A stretch of DNA of 64,000 nt from Phytoseiulus persimilis (taxonomy: Eukaryota; Arthropoda; Arachnida; Mesostigmata; Phytoseiidae): NCBI GenBank assembly GCA_037576195.1, contig CM075101.1:14384001-14448000 (forward strand). The letters run 5' to 3'. Made by a program: the position numbers and the translations under genes. Below the pieces are notes generated by a model, which saw only the letters and a program-made list of their open reading frames with translations, had not been told where the DNA came from and ran no database searches. This document shows, one piece after another, positions 52,597 through 64,000 of this stretch (the stretch's first letter is position 1; every line of letters begins with the position of its first letter).

Positions 52597-55500
52597 GCAG
52601 AGTCAGCCAAGCAAACGACCTACAATGAACAAAACAGTGTCACTAAATCTGTCATCATCGCCCTCGGCAGCAGCGTCTCCATCATCATCGGCGACGTTGC
52701 TATCGCCGTTGCTTATTTCAGCACTGTCATGATGATGAGCACCAGGATGATACGAGCGACCGGATATAGGATCGGAGTCAGCGAAGTTGGAATTATCAAA
52801 TCAGCTCACTCCCCTGGAGGTATTTCTCAAGCTTCGCGATGCGCGGGGGAGGAGAACTCATAGAGCATAACGAGAATGACACAGGAAGTTGGAACGAATT
52901 GACGCGAAGATTGGAAGCTCTGCAAGATCACTTGAGGCAACTATTTGAGAGAATCGTCCCACTGTCGTTCCCTCCTCATCCAGTCTTCGAATGCATGCCA
53001 TCGTGACAGCTGACCGGCGCCCTAGAGCGTAGAGCAAACTAGCGACACAGCAACCACGGGATCGAGTGTATTGTTGATTCGTCCAATCGTTGCCGTTAGT
53101 TCTAGACGGACCACGAAGAGGATCCGTACACGACATCGCCAGGCACTCATCGCGGTCGCGGAGGGTAGATGAACCCGCTCATTACTTTGATTCTCCTGCG
53201 GATGAATTGGAATCGGCAGCCTCGGCTAGGAACACCATCAGTGGAAGGTCGTGACGATGTGCTCCGTCATCCGAGCTACAGGGGAGCCAGCTGAATAATA
53301 TTCAACCGGAAACCATTCTGGGACAGTATCCGATGGTAACTACAAACTCTCGTGCCATGCGATCATTGTTCTGGTACTGTGTAGTTGTTGTTCTTGCCAT
53401 TTGTGCTCTGCGTTGTCGTTGTCGTGGCCCTCGACATCGTCGTCGACGCTGTTGTTGATTTTCGTGTGGGCGACTGAATTTCATTACCACGAACACAAGC
53501 TGCCGGACGAGTGAGGTGCGGGCGAACAAGAAACTACCCGGCGAGTGGTCTTGAACATCTCGTTCCATACCAATTAACTAAACGCACACACACGAAAACA
53601 TACAAACGAACGTTTGTTCGCCTCGTTTCAAAAGATCCTCGCTAGGAAATAACATCGGTCGTGAGGTGTTGGAGTCGTCGTCGCCGTGGACGTTCTCAGC
53701 TGCGGCCGCTGCTGTCGGGAAGATGTTAGTTCGATGGGTCGTTGGTGCTTGTTGTTGTTGCCCATCGTGAGCGATGACTTGTTCACGGCAGCGGCAGCAG
53801 CTGCTCTAGTCGTCTCCGACTATCATCGCCTCTCATTTGTGGCTTGCTTGGCCGAATGTTAGTTTATTCATTTGCAGTTTGCCTGTGAGTATGTGTGCTT
53901 TTCTACCGACGATCGCTCATTCAACTTCGTCTGCGCGTGCTCCCTCAGTTCATTAGTTAGGCAGTCGGCGCAGCGCTACCCGAATAGCACGATCACAACG
54001 CATTCAATCAACGATTCCCGTAACCTAGCGTCATATCACTCACAAGTTACCCTGAGAGATGGAAAAATCCCGGATTGGTGACTGGAATTCTTGGTGAGAT
54101 GCTTGGTGTCGTATCATTGTCGATCGAGTGATTCAATTGGGAACATCCTGTGACAGTGTGACCATGGGATCATGTACGAGGCTTCATGAGGTTCGAGCTC
54201 GACGGAGATTGACGAAAATAGTGTTTTAGGCAGGGGACCGCGTGATACTTATCTTTTCATACATTTTTCCCCTTTCTCTCCGCTTCTATAATCAGAGCTT
54301 GGAAGCTCACGCCTCGCTCAGTATTCATCGTATATGGCTTCATGATTGGTTTGATCGATGCATTTGGCCCGGTTGCCACTGTTGGGAAATTTAGCAGTGA
54401 TGACTTCAGCCGATTGTCGATTGTTGGCTCAAGCTCCTAATTCCAGGTGTGACTTTCATTCAGTGAAGAAGAATTCAGATTGCCTCATGGGGGCCGCTCG
54501 AGAAATTTCGAGCCCTCTCTGCTCAGCAGAATGAAAAACACATGCCTGATTCACCTCGAGAATCAACTCATTTTATCCACTGATCGACTGAACTGGTTGC
54601 TCGAGAGGGGAAAATGACCCAGTGTACCTGCAACAAGGCAACAAAAAGTTACCAAGTCTGGTGGTCGAGAGAATCAGAGATGATAACGACGAGGCTGTCC
54701 TCATCCAACTCTCCCTCGGATACTATCGCGGACACTCAGCATGATGCCCTCGTCGTTTGACCTCCAGATAACCGAATTTCACTGATATTATTCCCCGCTG
54801 ACGACCGCTCGTAGCGAGTCAGTGACGGCTCTCGTAGTGAAGGTAAGAGTCAACGATGGCTGCTCTTTGACAGGCGTACGTTCTACCGAATTCCATCGAA
54901 AAGGGGACATCATGAATGAATGTCTGAAGGACTCCTGAGTGCCCGAAAATTTCCGCGGACGGAAAGACGAAGCCAAACAGGGAATCCATAGCTCGAAAAA
55001 CAGACATTCGTTGTATCATCCGCCGTCTCTAATTCGCGACCGCTTCCCTCTTTCCGATTGCTCCGCGTATACGTCGCAGCGGCTGTCGTCGACGGTGCCG
55101 TCGTAGTTTGTCTTAGCTCCACTCGGCGTGGCGTATCGTAAAGCGAAGATTTAGAGCTTCCCACCAAGACCGTCACTCACCTGCTGCACCTAGCTCGCTA
55201 ATTGAGAGGAAAAGAGAGCCGACTGCATTAGTCTGCTGTTTTTCTTTCTCATTTTATTTTCCTCAGAACCTTCCGCCGAAACTGGACCTGCGAGCCGGTC
55301 TGATCCGTCATGGAACTCCCCGGGCTCAGATTCTACCTTGAATTCATCTCAGATCCACTATCTTCCATCCATCGATTTCGTTCCCTATAATTTTACCGAT
55401 CGTGGCGTCGCGGTACTATTGTCATGTGGCTGTATTATTTGCGGAACATTTTTTTCCCGACTTGAAGTTGGAAATTGAACTATTCCAAGTAGAACCCTCA

Positions 55501-57750
55501 TCTTTCTCCTCGGTTCGGAGATCCAAGGCAACAATGAAAACGTCAAATCAGAAGTGTCGCCGGAATCCGCGGTCCTTCCTGAGGTGGTTGTTGTGGTGGA
55601 GAGGAGAGGATTTCAGAGCGAGCAAACAGGGCCCCTCAAGTTCGCATTTTCGATCTTGTTTCTGTTGATGTCGTTGGCAAGGAAGCTCCTATTTGAAGAG
55701 CCTTAGTGAGAGCAAGCTTCGGAACGATAGATAGTCAACGTGCCAGCTCAGTAAGTGGGTGGGTTGATCCGTGAAAGGAGCGAATTATTGTGAAGTTCTT
55801 GTTAACATGGACATGAACCGGAGACGTAACACTGGAGAGGAACCAGAAGCAGAAAGAGGTCAACGTTGCAAACGTTTGACAAACTGAGCCATCATTTAGC
55901 TTCGGAATTTTAGATAACCCAGGATCGTTCTACAGGAGAGCTTAAAGCGAGGCACCACCGAAGAGCGCTAAATGTCCGAGCACGATAATCAAACAAACCA
56001 TTTTGATCGCAATCAAATCCGTGAAGCTTTTCGTCTTGACATCGTCGGGCCTCGGAACTCGTCAAAAATTCGGGACGAAGCGAACAGGACATAAAACCAT
56101 GAATTGCGCCAGTGGAATGAGTGGGCAATTCTCTCGTGATATCATCGTATCACGTCCATCAAAATCGAAGGGTACGGACCTAGTCTCTTAGATTCACCAT
56201 GATACCTCCAAAGTTTGCTGAACGTCCTCCGGAAAGCTTCCTGAAGTCGACTCGGCGGATTCGCCGCATCGGTGATCTCGAAGCTTATGCACCACGATCT
56301 TGAAGAAACCTTCGGTTGATATTACGATTGATTGCTCCGAAACTTGGTTTCTTATATCCCATCCCGCTACTTGCTCAGAGTCGAGGAGAAACAATACAGC
56401 AAGCTGACGGCTCTCAAAGGAGAACATCCGACAGAGGTCGAGTCTGTTCTCGACACACGAACAAATCTCTCCGATCAGATGATCGGATGGATAATTTTCG
56501 GTAAACGAAGCTGGAAAGTGTTCACGGATTGCTCAAAGAGCGACGCAAGGATTACAAACATTGCTGATTAACGAGGGGAAGCGTGAGCTGTTGTAGCACG
56601 GACAATCACACTTCCACACGAATCGAAGATTTGTGAACCTCACTTGATGGGTCTCGAATAACGCCAACTTCATGGGCAATTTGGGTTCATTCACGCACGC
56701 TGCTGTTGAGAGAGGTCATCCTGTCAGCCAGTCGGAAGACGATTACATAGTTTCATTGTGATGATTTGACCATCTCCGATTGGTTAGGAGGGAATTGCTT
56801 CCTATCAGCTCGTCCTATCTCGCCAGTCGTCGGTGTCGATTGGTTCGTTTGCGATTGTTCATGCGGCGTCCGTGATTGGGAACACACGAGTTTTGTGAAC
56901 GCACTCGTCCACAAGTGTGAGATGGACTGTTCACTCCGTCTCGTTCACTTCCCTGCTTCCAATCTTCATCCGCGCAATTAGCGGGAATAGCGTTTCTTCT
57001 CCAGAGAAACGGTGCGATTCGATATTTGCACAAGCCTCAACGACCGATTCTCAACATCTCGTTTTTACGCTCCGACGCCCAACCATGCGGGCTGGTAATT
57101 TCATGACAGCAGTGGCGATGATGACGATATGATAGCATAATTCATCGAACAATGGGTCGTCAATCATTCAATAACAGAGACAGGCACGAAAGGGTTTCTA
57201 CTGAAATCCAATCGAGCCAGTTTCATGATCAGACTCCCGACAAGGTTTCCGTCCGATACTCTTTCGTGTCTCATCCCACAAAATTTTGCACGCGATCGAC
57301 CCGTCCTCGCGTTTGGCACGAATACAGAACGAGGAAATGCGCCCGTCACGCGGCGCTCACCGAGGAAGTACAGTGTCGCGGCTCCGAGATCTGCCTTCGA
57401 CCGACATCTCTTGACTCCGCGAGTTCTCTGTACGGTCGCTCTTCGATCCCTCGAATACGTACGATCGCAACAAGCGTCGCAGTTTCATGCGTTCCAACGT
57501 GGTATCGAGTTCGGGATCGATAGCATTGAACGAACAGAGGAATTAATTCAATCAGCGGGAGGGCGGCAGTGTGTGAGGGAGAGGAGTCCGAAACCATTGA
57601 ACAATTATTTGGCTGAGGCGTTTCTGCTCGGAATAAATTGAGATTCAGTTCTCGTCGTGTGCTAATTCGACTTTGCTCGGCTATGATTAATAAATTACGA
57701 TAGACCCTAATGGCCAATGGTCTGGGTCGAGACCGGGGAAGGAGGCAACA

Positions 57751-57768
57751 GACCGACCGACCGGCCGG
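57751..57768. repeat. GACC/GGCC tetranucleotide run
   Basis: Tandem GACC units running into CCGGCCGGGAGG, downstream of the homeobox gene. Confidence 0.7.
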
Positions 57769-58479
57769 GAGGGAGGACTTGGGCAAGGAATTGAGCGAGG
57801 ATGCGAGAGAGGTGCAGAAGGAGACCTCGTGAGCGGAAGAGGTGGGAACAGCGCTCGCGGCCGCTATTGTTGCGGTTGATCACCGATCGAATGTTCGGGA
57901 CGCTGGTCGTCGCCGTGCATGTTGCTGCCTCCTTCTCTGTCTGCGAGGCAAGTTGCCTCTCGATTTACACTGCTGGTCTTCGGGCACGACTGAACGCCTC
58001 ATCGTTTCATTCGCTGCTCTCTTCCGTTCGTTCGAGGGACCGTTCACCGAAAATTTTTGAGATTAAACGGAAGAGAGGAAAATCAGTGCGGTTCCAGCTA
58101 AGCGGCCCGCTCGCCGTTCTTCCACTTCCTGGGCCAGGCGTGGTGAGAATAATATCACCTAGCGAACGCTCGATGGCTCTTTGTGAACGATTTTGGTCGT
58201 CCGTTGAGTTCTTCTGCCTGGCTGCTCAAGACTGACCGATGGGACAGAGGACTGATCATTTCCGCCGCCGTTGACGGCAATACCGATATTCTAGAATCTA
58301 GATGATCCTGCCGAGCTTAGCAGATAGGACAACTAGAAGCGTTTTTCGTCGCTTGCTACTCTGACTCTTGGCGCTCACACTGTTTCTGCAGCGTCGTTAC
58401 GAATCTAGCGTTTCTCACAACAGCAGCAACCGCAGTGTTCCTCGTGGCGATATTGAGGTACCAGGCGGGAGGAACAGCC

Positions 58480-58518
58480 AGAAAAAAAAAGGAAGAAAGA
58501 AGGGAGAGAGAAAGAAAG
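58480..58518. repeat. Homopurine tract
   Basis: About 39 consecutive purines on the plus strand, beginning with nine A and continuing as GGAAGAAAGAAGGG and GAGAGAAAG units. No gene is associated. Confidence 0.75.
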
Positions 58519-60326
58519 CGCAATTAATCAGCGCGTGAAGCTGAAAAGTAATGAGGTATCGGACAGCACTCAGTTAGTGGTAACCGCTGCCGCTCGGTGG
58601 GGGGGCAGAAGTCATGATGGCACTAGCCAACTACCTCACATCGCTTCGGATGGATACAGAATCGCCAACTTGGAGGGTAAGGGAAGCCCTCATACGACCG
58701 AGCACCCAATATCCCTAAGAGGGAGCCACTAGCCAAAGGAGGGAGGCTGCTTAGCAACTAGGCAGCCACGGTTAGATAGACAGTCAGTCAGGCGGGCAGG
58801 CAACCAATCAACTACGCCCTTCTTTCAGTGGCTTCTCACTATGCCACCGTTCGAGTATCCGACATCATTAGATTTCGCTGCAAACCATCGAAGGTATCAG
58901 CACTATCGTGGAGCGCTACGGGGCGCGAACGAAGATCTGAACGGAACGAATTAACAAAAGAGACGAACAAACGAAAAGTCGGTCGACTGCTGGGTCCCGT
59001 GCGCCTGTTCGTCTCCATGTCCTCGCAGCTATCCATTCTCTTGGCCTCCACCAAACGCAGGCTGCGTTCAACAATACGTTGTAGTAAACACGACATGGGC
59101 GCATGGCGACTCGGCACGTTATCCGAGGCAATGAAGGGCGAGAACAGACAGCGCTGATGAGCTCCTTAAAGAAGGAAAAAGTTGATCGAGTTTTCGCCAT
59201 CCGATGCCATCTGACTTGCTCGGAATAGTCCAGTGGTTTTGCCAAATGTATGGCGGAACCTCAGGTGCCAGCCGCATCGTTCTCTGTGGGATATTTCGGA
59301 ATCCAACAGAAGGTGACCCATATGATCCATCGTGGGGGGGACTCGTTCTCAGTAACATCCGTTTAATTTCGGGGAATGCGCGATCCCCTGCCTCGATGCA
59401 CCCTGGAAAACTCCAACGGCTCTGCGGCGGTGGAACTCGAAAGAGGACCCCTCGGTCCATATTCCAGCTCCTATCACGCATGATGTAAGACTCGACGGAA
59501 CGAGCTTTATGCTTTTGCCGTTCATGTATTTCCCGATCAGAAACATTGTTCCTTCGCGTTCCTTGGTGCTTCTGCTGGTCTCACGAAGGGATGCCGTGAT
59601 CCAATTGATCGGCTTTCGTTGTGCGAGCCCACACGAGTTTGCGATATGACGAACGAGCGGAAGATGGCTCGTCGGTTTTCGTTTGTCCGTTTCTTTTTCG
59701 GCATCGCTGAAAAATGGAATGCAGAGTGCACATCAACAGCACGAACACTATCAGGTTCGATGTACCATGGACGAGACGGCATGGCAACGGCTACGTTCCG
59801 AATCACAATTATGATCATCAATTCCTCAGGGAATGCATTCATGCCCATACATCTAGGCAGTCGCTCCGCAAATCAGCGGGCCGTTCGATCCCACGGGCTC
59901 ATCGAACGTTGAAACGCTCAGTCGGACACGAGACGGAGGGGCACAAGGTGTACGCGTGTGGAAGGCATCATGAACTAGCCGTTGGGATTCCGGAATACAG
60001 GTGGTGTCACTGATTTGACCACAGTTGGTGATTCTTAGGGTAACACCTAAATACCCGAAATTCAATGGTATGTTTGCTCCGACGGGGAACTGCCTCTGGT
60101 AGCCGGAGTGCCTGCAGAGGTCGTGCAAGCCTTTTGGGCGATCCGATCATCTCATCGGTTACCTGAATACAGAGATTTCTCTCTTCTGTTAATTCATAGT
60201 AATTGGACCAAATACTCACACATGGCCAACGGCTCAGCCGATTCCGGTATGGAGCTCCCCGGTTGTTAGGGAGCCCCTGAACGTCGCCCCGTCACCCCTC
60301 TGGACCTCGACTGGGATACATGTATA

Positions 60327-60988
60327 CAGGGTGGTCTACGTAAGTTGGGCATTCTCTTACCCTTCCTTATTTCAGTCATTCCTGGGTAAAAATGTTCCGA
60401 TTCTGGCGATCATTTTTGCGATCGATAGGTGAAAGAACGTTCCTTCCACATTCATCTGCATCAATTGGGCAAAAACTGGATTTTCTAGAAAGCCTCGAAA
60501 AACAACTCTTATTTCCAAACCGTCTTCGAAAAACTGCCCGTCAAACATCTGAGAGGGAACCAATCCAGCTCGTTTTGATTTTAATGGATTCGGCAAAGGG
60601 CTCCCCGAATTCGCTGAATAAATTGCGAGGATTGGTCTAGAGCTCGGAGTTGACGACCGATCGCATCATCATAACAAAAATCACTGATCTGCTGACAAAA
60701 TATCGTCCGGCATGCGATTCCTCCCGTCTCTCCTCAGGAAGCCGGATTCGAAAAATTTTCCTATGGCGAGAAGTTCTTAGATTGGTCCAAAATATCCCAA
60801 TATTACAACATTATCAAGTTACACTTTTTTTTCGCCCGAAAAATCAAACTCATCCGGTTTTTCCTTCCGGGACGAAAAACTGGGGAAGCTCAATTTTGGA
60901 GCGGAAAAAGTTTCGAATTCGGTTTCAACCCGGTAACTGCCGAAAGAAGGAAGGGCAAGAAAATTTCCGGATTACATTGACCACCCTG
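60327..60988. mobile_element. Non-autonomous DNA transposon with terminal inverted repeats, copy B
   Basis: The left end is CAGGGTGGTCTACGTAAGTT and the reverse complement of the right end is CAGGGTGGTCAATGTAATCC; the first ten bases are identical. Similarity continues through ATTTTCTT-type sequence into CCCTTCCTT(A/C)TTTC for roughly 50 bp. TATA flanks both ends (ATGTATA before, TATACAT after), compatible with TA target duplication as in Tc1/mariner-type elements. No transposase frame remains. The copy at 13050 shares both ends and much of the interior. Superfamily assignment is inference. Confidence 0.85.
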
Positions 60989-63908
60989 TATACATGAATA
61001 CATCTATATATACATATCGACCCGCCATCGCTGTATTTCTCTAAATCCAGGAACATTGGAATCGGAGTTGAAAGAGCCGATAAACGGATTCGAAACGCGT
61101 CGGAAGGAGGCCAAGTTGAGGTTGATCACCTATCACGAATCCAGGATTGTGCACCGCATGATCGGACAATGAACGCTCCTGAAAAAAAAAAAACGCCAGA
61201 CTCTGGCGGGCTGACAAACCACTCTTCCATTTCGTCCAGAGGAGAACTCCTGTGTGCGAAAGTCATTCGGGTATTCATCGTTGTCAACGTCGAGTTCTAG
61301 CGACAGCATTTTCGTACAACCGATGACGAGGTGCAACTGAGATCAATTAACAGCTACGTCGGAGACTCACTGTAGCATCGAAAAATCTCAAATCTGAGAT
61401 AAGATGAGGTTAGGGCACCAAAGAGCGTCGACGAAGCTGACGGAATTTTCGGATTAGCTGGTTGGCTGGCAAAGTTTATTTAATATATTAATAATTTATG
61501 ACGTAGGGATTTTTCTCCTGCGGCTGCTGGTAGTGGCGCTGCTGCAAACTTATCTGATCTAGAGACACCTGTGCTCAGCGAGGAGCTTTACTCTTAAGCT
61601 AGATCCGTAAGTCGCATCACGGAAACGGTATTTAACAACAGCGACGCCAGCAGCAGCGAATACATCGAGAAGCCAAGATTAGAACAAGCAACAAAAAAGC
61701 TATTGGCACTGATTACTCAGATTGTGAATCTCGCGCTATTGAAAAACTAGGACTGTTTTAGTACAACTCAGATCTGAAGCCCCTTGGGTTGTGAGACAGC
61801 GAGCTGTGATCAGTTGATTGGGGTCTCTCTTCTGATCAGTTTCCCATCCGTTCTCAAGGTTCCGAGTTTGTTGGAGATGACGGGGAAGGAAATTCGCCTC
61901 ATCTTTCCGCATGATACAGCTCCGGCAGAGCTGACTCAAGATTTCAGTATTTGGCCACCGATCTGAGACTCCCAAACTCCGTGAACCAAGTTCCAGCTCA
62001 CCGCGCCGGTATCCTCAAGTACACGAATTTCAGCCTGGTCATTTTGCTTTTGCGGTCCTCTCCCGTCTGTGATTCTGCTCTTGGACTGCCTCCCGCCAGC
62101 GGGGATACCGATTAGTGGGATTCGTCGTTCGCCATTCCAGTCGATGCCTATGTTCAGATAAATGGTTCTTCTTTCCATTTCCCCCGTCTCGTTATTCTGC
62201 TTTTCTGTATCGTGGAACGCGCGAACATTAGCGCTCCTCGCCGTGGGGGTCGATGGAAGGGGTAAAGATTCCGGTGAGTTACTTGTTTCTCGTGGACTCT
62301 GGTGAACACCGATTTCTACTGTCAGAGCGAGGATCGTCCCGACTTCGCAATGGGACCCGTTGGATGATCCAACGAGTCTGGTATTCGCGAAGCACTGGAT
62401 CACAGCCTACGAGTCAATATCTGATCGAGAAGTTTACGGCTGCGATGATCGACATTTTGCACCGTTAAGTCGTGAACAACGGTTCTTGTTGCTGCTGTAA
62501 AGTGTTTCGACTGACTGCTGTTTCCAATCTGCTCCGAAACTTTGGAGCCTCTCATCGTTAACTCGGTTTGGTAGTTGTTGTTGATGACTTCTTGAGGCCG
62601 TCCGTCTTTTCGCTTGGCGAAAAAACTGAGTAGAAGAGGCGAGCGATTTATTTCGCTTTAATTCAAATAGGTCTTCACCTCAGGATGTTTATTGCGTCTA
62701 TCAAAGTTTCTCTCGCTCTCTCCTCGTCCTTCCCCTATACCTCAAGAGTCATCCTGAGCGTGCGTGATTGCGACCGCGTGCATCGAGCCCGTGGAAATGC
62801 TCATCTCCGGGAAAACTCGTCGCCGGTGTCCGGGGAGTCCTTCCCGTCTCGGGAACTCGCGGCTTCCAGCGGAGCCTTCCGGAGAAAGCGGAGGACTGGA
62901 ATGTATGGATTCGCAATGAATCGAACGAGAAAATCGGAGAGGGTGTGAACTTTTGAGGTGTTCTGTTCAGGAGCAAAACCTTCTCCCTCGGCTGTTTTCG
63001 AAAATCTCATCGACGCTCCTGTGGATCTGCTCCTCAGAGTCGTGCATCACACAGAGCCGCTCGAGTATCATCCGGTTGGAATAGAGAACGTGTTCGTTCG
63101 TCGGTTTTAAAATTACCCGGGATCCCTGTTCCCTATCCACACCAGCGCTGAGTGGTGGACTCAACCGAGATTATCCCGCGCTCCGCGAACCGAAGAATCG
63201 TGGCTCTGATTGAACTTTGAATACGTTGAGATATATGGAGAATCATAGAGCCTCAACTTGAACAGTCACTCTCTGTACTGCGACTGAAGCCGTAATTCCG
63301 TGATTCGTTAGTTGGCTGGCTCGTGAATGGAACCGGTGTCAGATTTCAAACAACGAAATCCTGCTGCAGTTGACCATGAGCGACGGTTCTGAGGTGGCGG
63401 CGGTAGCAGCGGCTGATGGCTGTCAATTATTTTTCGGACATGCCACAACGGCGGCTGATTGTGATTCGGAGCAAGAAGCCATCGGTGATCGCTATTATTA
63501 TTCAAGAGCATCTGCTGCTCTTTTGTTTCGTGTTGGCCGTCAGATCTGTGGACATCACTCCCTTGCAATTAATGAGAGCCAATGATAAAATAATGGCTGC
63601 GCGTCTGCACCTAGGCGCGCAAATCGAAGGACAGATTTTTCGCTCCAATGAAGATCATCAGGCCCGTTGGACAGGTGATCTTGTAGCTCCAACGGTCACG
63701 TACGACATGGGCCGGCTGACCTGCGCTCAGGACTCTGGCATCGTTTTCAAGTGCGGTCCTCCTATTTGTCGGGCGAAAGATCGCTGCTCGTTGAGGCATG
63801 TCTATCTTCGCCTTTCGAGGCTGAACAATCCAAACGAGAAGAGCAGCTTGTTGTGAGCCAGGAGGGATGTGTGCCGCCGTGGGCAAGCCTCGCTTGTCTC
63901 CCTTCTAG
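60989..63908. other. No gene recognised
   Basis: Includes an AT-rich pocket with TAAT/ATTA motifs at 61471-61500. Frames at plus 63370-63585 and 63416-63856 overlap and match no family; one starts at an ATG in fair context (63376) but has no donor that joins in phase to the candidate exon at 63909. Confidence 0.4.
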
Positions 63909-64000
63909 CTCATGAATGGTAGTTTCAAGTCACAGTTGAGGAACGAGCTGGAACGTCTGATCGAAAATTATGCTCGAAGAGGCAATCTCGGCGGCAAGCT
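63909..64000 (+). CDS. Possible exon at right edge, unrecognised
   Basis: A pyrimidine-rich acceptor (CTTGTCTCCCTTCTAG) is followed by a frame open to the window end. An ATG three bases in reads M-N-G-S-F-K-S-Q-L-R-N-E-L-E-R-L-I-E-N-Y and then A-R-R-G-N-L-G-G-K. This is a charged, helix-like segment and looks coding, but it is only 92 bases and no upstream partner exon was found. Function cannot be assigned. Confidence 0.25.

Larger units (their letters stand above)
51505..60326. other. Intergenic; no gene recognised
   Basis: Frames of 60-145 codons occur on both strands (for example plus 57225-57641, minus 57786-57346, plus 56332-56571, plus 59714-60013) without domains, consistent splicing or family resemblance. 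Low-complexity patches include TCA/GTCA-type repeats at about 52560-52740, GACC repeats at 57751 and a homopurine tract at 58480. Confidence 0.4.

Noticed and set aside
59204-60013. Weak resemblance of some frames to RNA-virus capsid-like motifs
   Set aside because: The resemblance is limited to a few residues, the frame contains several stops, and no continuous homologous stretch could be traced.
1-64000. CRISPR arrays, rRNA genes, bacterial promoters or ribosome-binding sites
   Set aside because: None found; the window is eukaryotic with spliced genes.

Overview
The window is eukaryotic, and most likely from an arthropod. Genes are split by GT-AG introns, there are no bacterial-type operons, and the dominant gene is an empty spiracles / Emx-class homeobox gene whose recognition helix carries K-H-K-R after the N-R-R-T core. 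The modest base composition, many tetranucleotide repeats and long introns around a developmental gene would fit a chelicerate such as a mite, but that placement is only a guess.

Left end (1-3.7 kb). The minus strand carries the 5' part of a gene whose three exons splice in register into an N-terminal forkhead-associated (FHA) domain of the Ki-67 type, followed by a basic, Ser/Thr/Pro-rich segment that runs off the left edge. Facing it on the plus strand at 2404-3712 is a small two-exon gene for a type II membrane protein with a coiled coil, of the general design of the Golgi proteins GOLM1/CASC4.

Middle-left (3.7-15 kb). I recognise no conserved gene here. One minus-strand model at 6978-7754 (two exons, one membrane segment) is possible but weak. 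A 637-bp element with inverted termini lies at 13050-13686. The stretch 14.1-15.05 kb is GC-rich and should hold the promoter and 5' UTR of the homeobox gene.

Main locus (15-51.5 kb). The ems/Emx gene has three coding exons (15055-15520, 36708-36880, 49237-49692) encoding 364 residues. They are separated by introns of about 21.2 kb and 12.4 kb. The protein has an eh1-like Groucho-binding motif, a His-rich stretch, a YPWL motif, a complete Q50 homeodomain split by an intron between residues 44 and 45, an acidic patch and a Gln-rich tail. The introns contain no recognisable protein exon; they hold simple repeats, AT-rich ATTA clusters, a G-run and a homopurine tract lies further downstream, and they are the natural place for enhancers. 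A likely polyadenylation signal is at 51499.

Right end (51.5-64 kb). I recognise no conserved gene. A second copy of the inverted-terminal-repeat element is at 60327-60988. A possible exon begins after a good acceptor at 63909 and runs off the right edge.

The most unusual observation is the two-copy transposon family. Its termini carry a consensus splice donor, and its two copies are mostly colinear but differ by a local inversion and a shuffled internal block.
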